Below are positions 7,369 to 13,661 of a stretch of 31,670 nucleotides of DNA, in pieces. The stretch lies in NCBI GenBank assembly GCA_051305935.1, contig JBPPMG010000008.1:1-31670 (forward strand). The letters run 5' to 3'. Within the stretch, counting starts at the first letter, position 1, and each line of letters begins with the position of its first letter. The notes beneath the pieces are model-generated. The model made no database searches. It saw only the letters and a list, made by a program, of their open reading frames with translations, and was not told the origin of the DNA. Position numbers and translations under genes: made by a program. Origin of the DNA: JACPDH01 sp051305935. Its GTDB lineage: Bacteria > Acidobacteriota > Thermoanaerobaculia > Gp7-AA8.

Positions 7369-8229
7369 ATGATGTGCGAGGAAGCGTTGCGGGACGAGCA
7401 TGAGCGTGAGACTCCATCGGTGAGCAGCAGGGACGGGAAGTCCGGAATTTTCGCGATCCGCGCGATGAGTGGAGAGGATCTCGGGGCATTTGTCGCCGCG
7501 AATCTCGTGACGCTCGGCGAGGACGAGGCGATCGCCGTCCTCTCGAATGCGTTCTGCCCGGCGTCTGTTTGTGTGGCGATCGCGGGGAACTCGCGCCTCG
7601 CGTCCTATTACGAGGTCAAGCAGAGGCTGGTAACCTGCCGTGCCACGCCCCAGCACCTCGCGCTGAAGTTCGTCCGCCATCTCTATTGGATCGACCTGGT
7701 TCGACACTCGACCGACGTGCAGGTGCTTCCTCCGATCCGGAGAGCGATCGACTCGCAACTTCTGTCCGCGCTCGCGAAGCGGGCGCTGGGAGAGCGGATC
7801 TCGACGGCGAAATGCTGCAGCCGGGATGTCGGGATGGCCCTGATGGTCGATCCCGACGTACGGGTGTTTACCGCACTGCTGAACAACCCGCGCCTGCGCG
7901 AGGACGATCTCGTGGCGTTCGTCCAGTCGGACCGCGCCTCTGCGGAGCATCTGCGCCTGGTCGCAGGACACACGAAGTGGGGGTTCCGCTACGCGATCCG
8001 CCGTGCAATCGCTTTCAGCGCAGCGGCTCCCCGCGCGGTCGCCGCGTCACAGTTGAGATTCCTTCGGCGGAACGACAGAGATGGCCTCTACCGGCACCCG
8101 GCGACTTCGGTCTATCTCCGACGCTGCATCGAGGCGCTCGACAGGAATCTGCCTCGCAGGCCCGAAGTGAACGCGGAGGACGAGTCCGGCAGCGACGGAA
8201 TTGGCTACAATGACGGAGCGAATGAGTGA
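7369..8229 (+). CDS. Conserved-looking helical repeat protein of unknown function (upstream paralog flanking rodZ)
   Basis: This 286-residue soluble protein has no signal peptide or membrane helix. Its sequence is a series of short helical pairs with recurring 'NNPRLREDDLVAF' and 'LRLVAG..KWGFRYAI' units, suggesting an alpha-solenoid like leucine-rich-repeat-variant or HEAT proteins. Residues 161-257 align without gaps to residues 256-352 of the protein encoded at 9040-10119, with 22 of 97 identical by my hand count. It contains conserved-looking cysteines (AFCPASVCVAI, AKCCSRD). I do not recognise a named family. ATG at 7369 (with a second ATG at 7372) is chosen because the upstream frame would overlap the divergent gene's leader. 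Its stop (8227-8229) overlaps the start region of rodZ, so the two are probably co-translated. A link with cell shape is inferred from position only. Confidence 0.75.
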   Translation: MMCEEALRDEHERETPSVSSRDGKSGIFAIRAMSGEDLGAFVAANLVTLGEDEAIAVLSNAFCPASVCVAIAGNSRLASYYEVKQRLVTCRATPQHLALKFVRHLYWIDLVRHSTDVQVLPPIRRAIDSQLLSALAKRALGERISTAKCCSRDVGMALMVDPDVRVFTALLNNPRLREDDLVAFVQSDRASAEHLRLVAGHTKWGFRYAIRRAIAFSAAAPRAVAASQLRFLRRNDRDGLYRHPATSVYLRRCIEALDRNLPRRPEVNAEDESGSDGIGYNDGANE

Positions 8230-9043
8230 GCCGGTACAGGAGTCGGCCCAGCACGGGGAATCGCTCGGCGCAGAGTTGCGCAAGCAGCGGGAGATTCGCG
8301 GCGTCAGCCTGAAAGAAATCGCTGACGCGACGAAGATCAGCAAGCGCTATCTCGAGGCGCTCGAGCAGGATGACTTCCCGTCACTTCCGGCGCCGGTCTT
8401 CACCCGCGGGTTCGTCCGGGAGTATGCGCGCTACATCGGCTTGAACTCCGAGGACATGGCGTCGCGCTACTCGCAGGTCATCGGCGCGCCGCCCGAGACG
8501 TCCGCCACCCCTGTGACTCCCGACAAGACGAAAAAACCCGAGGGGCTGCCCTTCATCCGGATCGACAGAAACCTGTCGGCGTTCGCCGTGCTGCTCGTGG
8601 TGTTCGCCGCGGTGATGTGGTGGCTCGGCACGCGAGAGGGCGAGAGTCGCCGGCCGGAGACGCCGGTACCGACCGCGACGGTCGCACCCGCGGTGGCGCC
8701 GATCGTTCCCACAGAGCCGGTCGTCAGTTCCACCGCCCCCGCGTCGTCCCCTGACATGCTCGCGCTCGACGTGAAAGTGCTGGAAGACACGTGGGTGATT
8801 CTCCAGGTGGATGGACAGCCGGCATTGAATCAGGTTCTTCGGGCCGGCGAGACCAGGAAGCTGGAGGCGGAGAACGAGATTCGATTCGAGGTCGTCGGCA
8901 ACGCGGGAGGGCTGGAGCTCACGTTGAACGGGCACGCGGTGCCGGCAATTGGGCCGCGCGGAAAGGTCGTGCGCGGCTTCAGCCTCGACTGGGAGACGTT
9001 GAAGGGATTCGCGGCTGCGACCGCGACGACGGCGACGCCATGA
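8210..9043 (+). CDS. rodZ: RodZ-like cell-shape protein (HTH, one membrane helix, DUF4115)
   Basis: This 277-residue protein has the RodZ layout. A Cro/CI-type helix-turn-helix occupies about residues 18-90 (GAELRKQREIRGVSLKEIADATKIS in two parts, then FTRGFVREYARYIGL). One transmembrane helix lies near 122-140 (LSAFAVLLVVFAAVMWWLG). A Pro/Ala/Thr-rich linker follows, then a DUF4115 beta domain (about 183-265) ending RGFSLDWETL. RodZ ties MreB filaments to the wall-elongation machinery, with the HTH in the cytoplasm and DUF4115 in the periplasm. The start is uncertain: ATG 8210 or ATG 8222. The sequence TACAAT at 8206-8211 could be a -10, which would favour 8222 (GGAG at 8215-8218). The stop overlaps the next ATG (ATGA). 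Both neighbours are paralogs of each other. Confidence 0.85.
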   Translation: MTERMSEPVQESAQHGESLGAELRKQREIRGVSLKEIADATKISKRYLEALEQDDFPSLPAPVFTRGFVREYARYIGLNSEDMASRYSQVIGAPPETSATPVTPDKTKKPEGLPFIRIDRNLSAFAVLLVVFAAVMWWLGTREGESRRPETPVPTATVAPAVAPIVPTEPVVSSTAPASSPDMLALDVKVLEDTWVILQVDGQPALNQVLRAGETRKLEAENEIRFEVVGNAGGLELTLNGHAVPAIGPRGKVVRGFSLDWETLKGFAAATATTATP

Positions 9044-10119
9044 GCGAAGCCCCGGCACTGAACGCAGCGCTCCTGATGGAGCGCATGACGCGAGGCGAGC
9101 TTCCCCGCGACTTCATGATGTTCGCGGCTCAGGGGCTCTTGCCGCTGCCGCAGGACGATCTCGTCGCAGTGCTCGCGTTCCTGACGACGCTCGATGACGC
9201 GGAGCTCGCGTCCTCGGCCCGAGCGTCGCTCAGCGAGATGATCCCGCGCGTCGTGGCCGCGTTCTGCAGTTCCGCGCTGGCGACTGCACCGCTCCTGGAC
9301 GCTCTCGCCGCGGCCGTCCAGGACGGCATGGTTCTCGAGGCCATCGTGCGAAGCCGCGCCGTTTCGGATGAGACGTTCGAGCGGCTGGCGCGCACGGCGC
9401 AGCCCGGGATCCAGGAGATCATCGTCACCAACCAGGAGCGGATCATCCGCAGTCCCGCCATCCTCGACGCGCTGCTCGAGAATCCGAGCATCACTCCCGA
9501 CGTCAGGCGTCGCGTCATGGAGACGCGCGAAGAGTTCTTCGACAAACAGGCCCGCAGGGCGCTCGCGGCGGAACTGATCGAAGGCCTGGACATCGAGAAC
9601 GATCTCGACCTGGATCCGATCGCGGATCTTCTGGAGAAGGCCGAAACGGAGCCGCAACCGGAGGATACCCTGCCGCCGATGGAGGCCGCGACCGCGAGTC
9701 CCGATAACTTCTCGGTCTTCACGAAGATCTCCAACATGAACGTCGCGGAACGGGTGCAGGCGGCGTACAAAGGCGGGAAGAGCGAGCGGACCATCCTGGT
9801 CCGCGATCGGAACAGGCTCGTCTGCACGGCCGTCGTCCGGAGCCCCCGTATCACCGAGACCGAGATCGAGGCGTACGCCGCGATGCGCAACGTCGAGGAC
9901 GAGGTGCTTCGAATCATCGGCACGAAGCGGGAGTACCAGAGCAAGTACGCGATCGTTCACAACCTCGTGAAGAATCCGAAGACCCCCGCCGGGATTGCTC
10001 TCAACCTCGTTGGTCGACTAACCTCTAAGGATCTCAAGTTCCTGAGCACGAGCAAGGACGTATCGGAAATCATCAGGAGCCACGCCCGGAAGCTCATGCA
10101 GGCGAAGGCCAAACACTAG
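9040..10119 (+). CDS. Helical repeat protein of unknown function (downstream paralog flanking rodZ)
   Basis: This 359-residue protein has no signal or membrane segment. The N-terminal half (1-200) consists of predicted helices with unit-like phrases such as 'SPAILDALLENPSITPDVRRRVMETREEFF', typical of alpha-solenoids. An acidic linker at about 200-225 (ENDLDLDPIADLLEKAETEPQPED) leads to a C-terminal domain, residues 256-352, homologous to residues 161-257 of the protein at 7369-8229. It ends in a basic tail. It overlaps the RodZ stop by 4 nt and is followed 7 nt later by the DnaJ-TPR gene, so RodZ and this protein should be made together. I cannot assign a function; a RodZ-associated scaffold is a guess from gene order. 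ATG at 9040 is set by the ATGA overlap. Confidence 0.78.
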   Translation: MSEAPALNAALLMERMTRGELPRDFMMFAAQGLLPLPQDDLVAVLAFLTTLDDAELASSARASLSEMIPRVVAAFCSSALATAPLLDALAAAVQDGMVLEAIVRSRAVSDETFERLARTAQPGIQEIIVTNQERIIRSPAILDALLENPSITPDVRRRVMETREEFFDKQARRALAAELIEGLDIENDLDLDPIADLLEKAETEPQPEDTLPPMEAATASPDNFSVFTKISNMNVAERVQAAYKGGKSERTILVRDRNRLVCTAVVRSPRITETEIEAYAAMRNVEDEVLRIIGTKREYQSKYAIVHNLVKNPKTPAGIALNLVGRLTSKDLKFLSTSKDVSEIIRSHARKLMQAKAKH

Positions 10120-10126
10120 GGTCGCG

Positions 10127-10747
10127 ATGCGGGTCAACTACTACGAAATTCTCGGCGTCGAACGGAGCGCGAGCGAAAGCGACATCCGCGATCGCTTTCG
10201 AAAGCTCGCTCGTGAGAACCACCCGGATCGCTACCGCGGGCCGGACAAGGCCGACTCGGAGAAGAAGTTTCAGGTTCTCACCGAGGCGATGAACGTGCTG
10301 ACCAATCCGCAGAGACGGAAGGCGCATGACAACGAACTCTCGGGCGGGGTGGGCGCACGCGCAGTGTCGGATCCCAAGGAAGTGGCGAAGATCTACGTCG
10401 CGAACGGGGTGAAGGCGTACAAGGCCGGCGATTTCCCGGTCGCCATCGAGAACTTCGACATGGCGGTCAAGCACAACCCCGACGACGCCAAGGCGTTTCA
10501 CTACCTCTCGCTCGCGGCTTCGCGCGTCCCGTCGATGTTGCGCCAGGCGGTCCAGGCGATCGAGAGCGCGGTCCAGAAAGAGCCGTACAATCCCACATAC
10601 CTGAAAGACGCCGGTGGCCTCTGTCGTAAGGTAGGTCTTTTCGCAAAAGCTGAGCGATACTTCGAAGAGGCCCTAAAATGGGATCAGGGAAACTCCGAGA
10701 TTGAGGCTGCTCTCGCCGAGATTCGGCAGGCCAGGGCTAAAAAGTAA
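10127..10747 (+). CDS. DnaJ-domain TPR protein
   Basis: This 206-residue cytoplasmic protein has an N-terminal J domain (about residues 4-65, NYYEILGV...) with the essential HPD tripeptide at 32-34, and tetratricopeptide repeats from about 85 to 200 (KAYKAGDFPVAIENFDMAV; GLFAKAERYFEEALKWD). J domains stimulate the ATPase of DnaK. The TPR part would bind a partner and bring it to DnaK. It lacks the Gly/Phe region and zinc fingers of true DnaJ, so it is a specialised co-chaperone rather than the housekeeping one. It lies 7 bp after the RodZ-flanking gene and 33 bp before the phosphatase gene, all co-directional. Confidence 0.88.
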   Translation: MRVNYYEILGVERSASESDIRDRFRKLARENHPDRYRGPDKADSEKKFQVLTEAMNVLTNPQRRKAHDNELSGGVGARAVSDPKEVAKIYVANGVKAYKAGDFPVAIENFDMAVKHNPDDAKAFHYLSLAASRVPSMLRQAVQAIESAVQKEPYNPTYLKDAGGLCRKVGLFAKAERYFEEALKWDQGNSEIEAALAEIRQARAKK

Positions 10748-10780
10748 GGTACGAAGATCGGACCCTCGAAGGTAGGACGG

Positions 10781-11548
10781 ATGGATGTAAAGGCGTGCGG
10801 TCTCAGTCATGTAGGCAGGCAGCGCCAGCACAACGAGGACGCGTTCCGCGTTGATGAGGCTGGGCGCCTGTTTCTGGTGGCGGACGGGATGGGTGGACAT
10901 GCCGCGGGCGAGATCGCGTCCAGGATTGCCGCCGAGTCGGTCGTCGAGTTCGTCGCACACACCGAGCAGGACGACGGCACCTGGCCGTACGCGTACGACG
11001 AGTCGTTGACGCGGGCTACCAACAGGCTCATGGCGGCCCTCAAACTCGCGAACACGCGCGTGCTCGAGGCGATGCGCAAGGACAGCAGGCTCCGGGGCAT
11101 GGGGACAACCGTCGTCGCGTCCCTGATCGACGGCAACTCGATCTCGGTCGCGCACGTCGGCGACTCTCGCGCCTACCTCATTCGTAACGGGGCGATCGAA
11201 CGGATCACCGACGACCACTCCTGGGTATTCGAGCAGGTGCAGGCCGGGATGCTCAGTGCCGACGAAGCGGAGCGCCATCCCCTTCGCAACGTGATTACCC
11301 GAGCCCTGGGCGGAGCCCTCACGGTCGTCCCCGACGCGTCCGAGATCGATCTCCGCGCGGGAGACACCTTCATCCTTTGCTCCGACGGCCTCACCGGCAT
11401 GGTGCCCGAGCCCGAGATCCTCAGAATCGTTCTCGAGGCCAAGGACGACCTCGAGGACGCTTGCCAGAAGCTCATCGACTGCGCGAACGAGCGGGGCGGA
11501 TACGACAACATCACTGCCGTCCTGATCCGGGCGAGCGAGCCGAAATGA
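10781..11548 (+). CDS. PP2C-family Ser/Thr protein phosphatase
   Basis: This 255-residue protein carries the bacterial PP2C (Stp1/PrpC-type) motifs in order. They are SHVGRQRQHNEDAF with D20, VADGMGGHAAGE with metal-binding D35-G36, the GMGTT motif, VAHVGDSRAYL, ITDDHSWV, HPLRNVITRALG, CSDGLTGMV and YDNITAVLI at the end. These place two metal ions for dephosphorylation of phospho-Ser/Thr proteins, usually acting against Hanks-type kinases. No kinase gene is in the window. It has no membrane segment. The last codon overlaps the next ATG (ATGA at 11545-11548), so the selenoprotein gene that follows is almost certainly translated from the same message. Confidence 0.92.
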   Translation: MDVKACGLSHVGRQRQHNEDAFRVDEAGRLFLVADGMGGHAAGEIASRIAAESVVEFVAHTEQDDGTWPYAYDESLTRATNRLMAALKLANTRVLEAMRKDSRLRGMGTTVVASLIDGNSISVAHVGDSRAYLIRNGAIERITDDHSWVFEQVQAGMLSADEAERHPLRNVITRALGGALTVVPDASEIDLRAGDTFILCSDGLTGMVPEPEILRIVLEAKDDLEDACQKLIDCANERGGYDNITAVLIRASEPK

Positions 11549-11769
11549 AGATCGTCATCCACTACTGCGGCGTCTGAAACTATCTCCCCAGGGCCTCCAG
11601 TCTGGCGGCCGAGATCAAGACGCAGCTCGGATTCGATTCGAAGCTGATTCGCGGGAGCGGTGGCATCTTCGACGTGTTCGCGGGAGACCACCGGGTTTTC
11701 TCGAAGCACGACGAGGGGCGCTTTCCCGATGAGAGCGAGATCATCGACGCTCTTCGCAAACTCGGTTAA
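11545..11769 (+). CDS. SelW/Rdx-family selenoprotein with in-frame UGA (Sec11)
   Basis: Read with UGA as selenocysteine, this gene encodes 74 residues: MKIVIHYCGV-U-NYLPRASSLAAEIK, then LGF..KLIRGSGGIFDV, RVFSKHDEGRFPDESEI and IDALRKLG, ending at TAA (11767-11769). The C8-G-V-U11 redox motif after the first beta-strand, the following helix, the GxGGxFDV strand and the FPDExEI..ALRKL end are the signature of Rdx proteins (SelW/SelT/SelH/SelV-like thioredoxin folds). The UGA is at 11575-11577. Codon use and frame continue without a break on both sides of it, so this is not a frameshift or decay. A SECIS-like hairpin lies 22 nt after the UGA. The gene overlaps the PP2C stop by 4 nt. A normal gene caller would stop at codon 10 and miss it. 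Its substrate is unknown. Confidence 0.88.
11592..11610 (+). promoter_or_regulatory. Bacterial SECIS-like hairpin
   Basis: GGCC (11592-11595) pairs with GGCC (11607-11610), and CCA (11597-11599) with TGG (11603-11605), with a U/C mismatch between the stems. The apical loop GUC starts at 11600, 22 nt after the UGA. A G at the first loop position and a loop 16-37 nt after the UGA fit the known loose rules for bacterial SECIS elements bound by SelB. The 5'-AGUCU-3' top resembles the GGUCU top of the fdhF element. Confidence 0.65.
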
Positions 11770-11840
11770 CCACGATCGGCCGGGTTGATCGACGGCGCTT
11801 CGCGAGATCGTCCGCATTCCGCTGCAACGAAAGGCAAGGA

Positions 11841-11876
11841 ATGAACGAAACGCTACACCAGGCTTGCCGCCGATGA
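11841..11876 (+). CDS. Possible 11-codon leader ORF overlapping gatC
   Basis: ATG at 11841 encodes MNETLHQACRR, and its TGA (11874-11876) overlaps the gatC ATG as ATGA. AAGG/AAGGA runs lie just upstream (11830-11840). gatC itself has a poor ribosome-binding site, so coupling through this frame would explain its translation. Chance cannot be ruled out. The rest of the gap 11770-11872 shows no other recognisable feature. Confidence 0.3.
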   Translation: MNETLHQACRR

Positions 11877-12160
11877 AGATCTCCACCGAAGAAGTGCGTC
11901 GTGTCGCGTCACTCGCCTGTCTCGAGTTCGACGCGGAGGGTGAGGCACGCATGGCGGTGGAGATGTCCCGGATCCTCGACTACGTCGATCAGGTCCGAGG
12001 CGCGGAGAGCGCCGGCGACGCCGATGCGACGATTTCGGCCGAGGGCCGCGTTCGCGCGGACGAGCCTCACGAGTCGCTGCCCGCCTCCGATGTCGAGCGC
12101 GCCGCCCCGCGTTTCGAGCGGGGACACTTCGTCGTTCCCAGGGTGATCGGCGGTGAGTGA
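11873..12160 (+). CDS. gatC: Aspartyl/glutamyl-tRNA amidotransferase subunit C
   Basis: This 95-residue protein has the GatC form: an N-terminal helix STEEVRRVASLACLEFD, helix EMSRILDYVDQVRGAES, an extended middle, then DEPHESLPASDVERAAPRFERGHFVVPRVIG. GatC is the small subunit that clamps GatA to GatB. The complex converts Glu-tRNA(Gln) or Asp-tRNA(Asn) into the correct aminoacyl-tRNA. It overlaps gatA by 8 nt, as in many bacteria; gatB is not in the window and must lie elsewhere. ATG at 11873 is favoured over TTG at 11864 because the family start (MKIS) fits, although neither has a strong Shine-Dalgarno. Confidence 0.93.
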   Translation: MKISTEEVRRVASLACLEFDAEGEARMAVEMSRILDYVDQVRGAESAGDADATISAEGRVRADEPHESLPASDVERAAPRFERGHFVVPRVIGGE

Positions 12161-13601
12161 GGGACTCCCGGCGGGGGCGCGAAGCGCGGAGTCGATCAGC
12201 GCGGCCGTCGCGGACGGATCGCTCCCTGCCGAGGCGCTCTGCGACGACGTCGTCGGCCGCATCGGGGAGCGCAACGCGGAGATCGGCGCATTCGTACACT
12301 TTGATCCGCGGGAAGCGCGGGAAGGCTTCGCGCGGAGCTCGCGGCGTGGTCGCCTTGCAGGAGTGCCATTCGCCGCCAAGGACAACATCTCGACGCGCGG
12401 CACGCTGACGACGTGCGCCTCGCGCATTCTCGAGGGCTACCGCTCGCCGACCGACGCGACGGTGATCTCGCGCCTCCTCGCGGAAGGCGCCTGGGTCGCG
12501 GGAAAAACCAACCTCGACGAGTTCGCGATGGGCTCGTCGACCGAGCATTCGGTGTTCGGCCCGACTTCGAATCCCTGGGACGCCACGCGCGTGCCCGGCG
12601 GGTCTTCGGGCGGATCGGCCGCAGCGGTGGCTGCCGGCCTCGTGCCGTTCGCGCTCGGTTCGGATACCGGTGGGTCGGTGCGGCAGCCAGCTTCTTTTTG
12701 CGGCGTGATCGGCCTGAAGCCGACATACGGACGGATAAGCCGTTCGGGGCTCGTGGCGTTCGCGTCGTCGCTGGATCAGATCGGAGTCTTCGCGCGCTCG
12801 GCGCGCGACTGCTCTCGGGTGTTGGGAGCGATCGCGGGGCACGACCCGCTCGATGCGACGACCAGCCTCGAGCGGGTGCCCGACTACGAGCTCGAGCTGG
12901 ACCGCGGGCTCGGCGGGGTGCGTGTCGGTGTGGTCGACGGAACGTGGGAGAGCCTCGACGACGAGATGCGCTCGAGTTTCGAGCGTTCGCTCGACGCGCT
13001 GCGTTCTCTCGGCGCCTCGGTCGAAGGGGTGAAGCTTCCCTCGCTCGGGCTCTCGATCGCCGTCTACTACATCATTGCGAACGCGGAGGCGAGCGCGAAC
13101 CTGGCCCGATTCGACGGCATCCGTTACGGACGCCGGGCCGCCGGGGATCATTCGCTTCGCGAGACGTGGCTCCGCTCGCGCTCGGAAGGGTTTGGCGACG
13201 AGGTGAAGCGGCGGATCATGCTGGGCACATTCGCGCTCTCGTCGGGCTATTACGATGCGTATTACGGGCGAGCGCAGCAGGTTCGCAGTGCGATCTCGGC
13301 GGAGTTTCTGCGGGCATTTGCAGCGGTCGATCTCATCGCCATGCCGACCACGCCTTCGGTGGCTTTCAGGAAGGGCGAGAAGCTCGACGATCCGCTGGCG
13401 ATGTATCTCTCCGACGTCTTCACTGCTCCGGCGAATCTTGCAGGCATCCCCGCCGTCTCCGTTCCGGCCGGTCAGTCCGCCGCAGGGCTTCCAATCGGGC
13501 TCCAGTTTCTGGGCGCGCCCTTCTCCGAATCACTTCTGCTGCAGGCCGCGCGCGCGATCGAAAAGGAGGTTTGTTCCTCCCGCGTTGCTCCCGGTTTCTG
13601 A
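12153..13601 (+). CDS. gatA: Aspartyl/glutamyl-tRNA amidotransferase subunit A
   Basis: This 482-residue amidase-signature enzyme is the expected length for GatA. It releases ammonia from glutamine and channels it to GatB. The catalytic Ser-cisSer-Lys triad is visible: K76 (PFAAKDN), cis-S151 in PGGSSGGSAAAVAAG, and nucleophile S175 in GSDTGGSVRQPASFCG. The motif GLKPTYGRISRSGLVAFASSLDQIG typical of GatA follows, as do YYDAYYGRAQQVR and the C-terminal PxGLQFLG segment (LPIGLQFLGAPF). GTG at 12153 is the start, with AGGGTGA at 12140-12146 as the ribosome-binding site. It overlaps gatC by 8 nt. Confidence 0.96.
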   Translation: MSEGLPAGARSAESISAAVADGSLPAEALCDDVVGRIGERNAEIGAFVHFDPREAREGFARSSRRGRLAGVPFAAKDNISTRGTLTTCASRILEGYRSPTDATVISRLLAEGAWVAGKTNLDEFAMGSSTEHSVFGPTSNPWDATRVPGGSSGGSAAAVAAGLVPFALGSDTGGSVRQPASFCGVIGLKPTYGRISRSGLVAFASSLDQIGVFARSARDCSRVLGAIAGHDPLDATTSLERVPDYELELDRGLGGVRVGVVDGTWESLDDEMRSSFERSLDALRSLGASVEGVKLPSLGLSIAVYYIIANAEASANLARFDGIRYGRRAAGDHSLRETWLRSRSEGFGDEVKRRIMLGTFALSSGYYDAYYGRAQQVRSAISAEFLRAFAAVDLIAMPTTPSVAFRKGEKLDDPLAMYLSDVFTAPANLAGIPAVSVPAGQSAAGLPIGLQFLGAPFSESLLLQAARAIEKEVCSSRVAPGF

Positions 13602-13609
13602 CGGAGAAA

Positions 13610-13638
13610 TTGGTCTGCTAGTCAACATGTTGTAGAAT
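13610..13638 (+). promoter_or_regulatory. Putative promoter for the amidase gene with a palindrome in the spacer
   Basis: A weak -35 TTGGTC (13610-13615) and a good -10 TAGAAT (13633-13638) are separated by exactly 17 nt. The last 10 nt of the spacer form the perfect palindrome CAACATGTTG (13623-13632), which abuts the -10 and could be an operator. Initiation would fall near 13645. Evidence is sequence pattern only. Confidence 0.45.
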
Positions 13639-13661
13639 TTCGACTTGTGAGGGTGTGGCGG

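Noticed and set aside
11545..11577. The in-frame TGA of selW read as pseudogene, frameshift or recoded stop (UGA = Trp/Gly)
   Set aside because: The frame continues intact with family motifs after the TGA. Other genes here, including the overlapping PP2C, use TGA as a real stop, so the codon is not generally reassigned.
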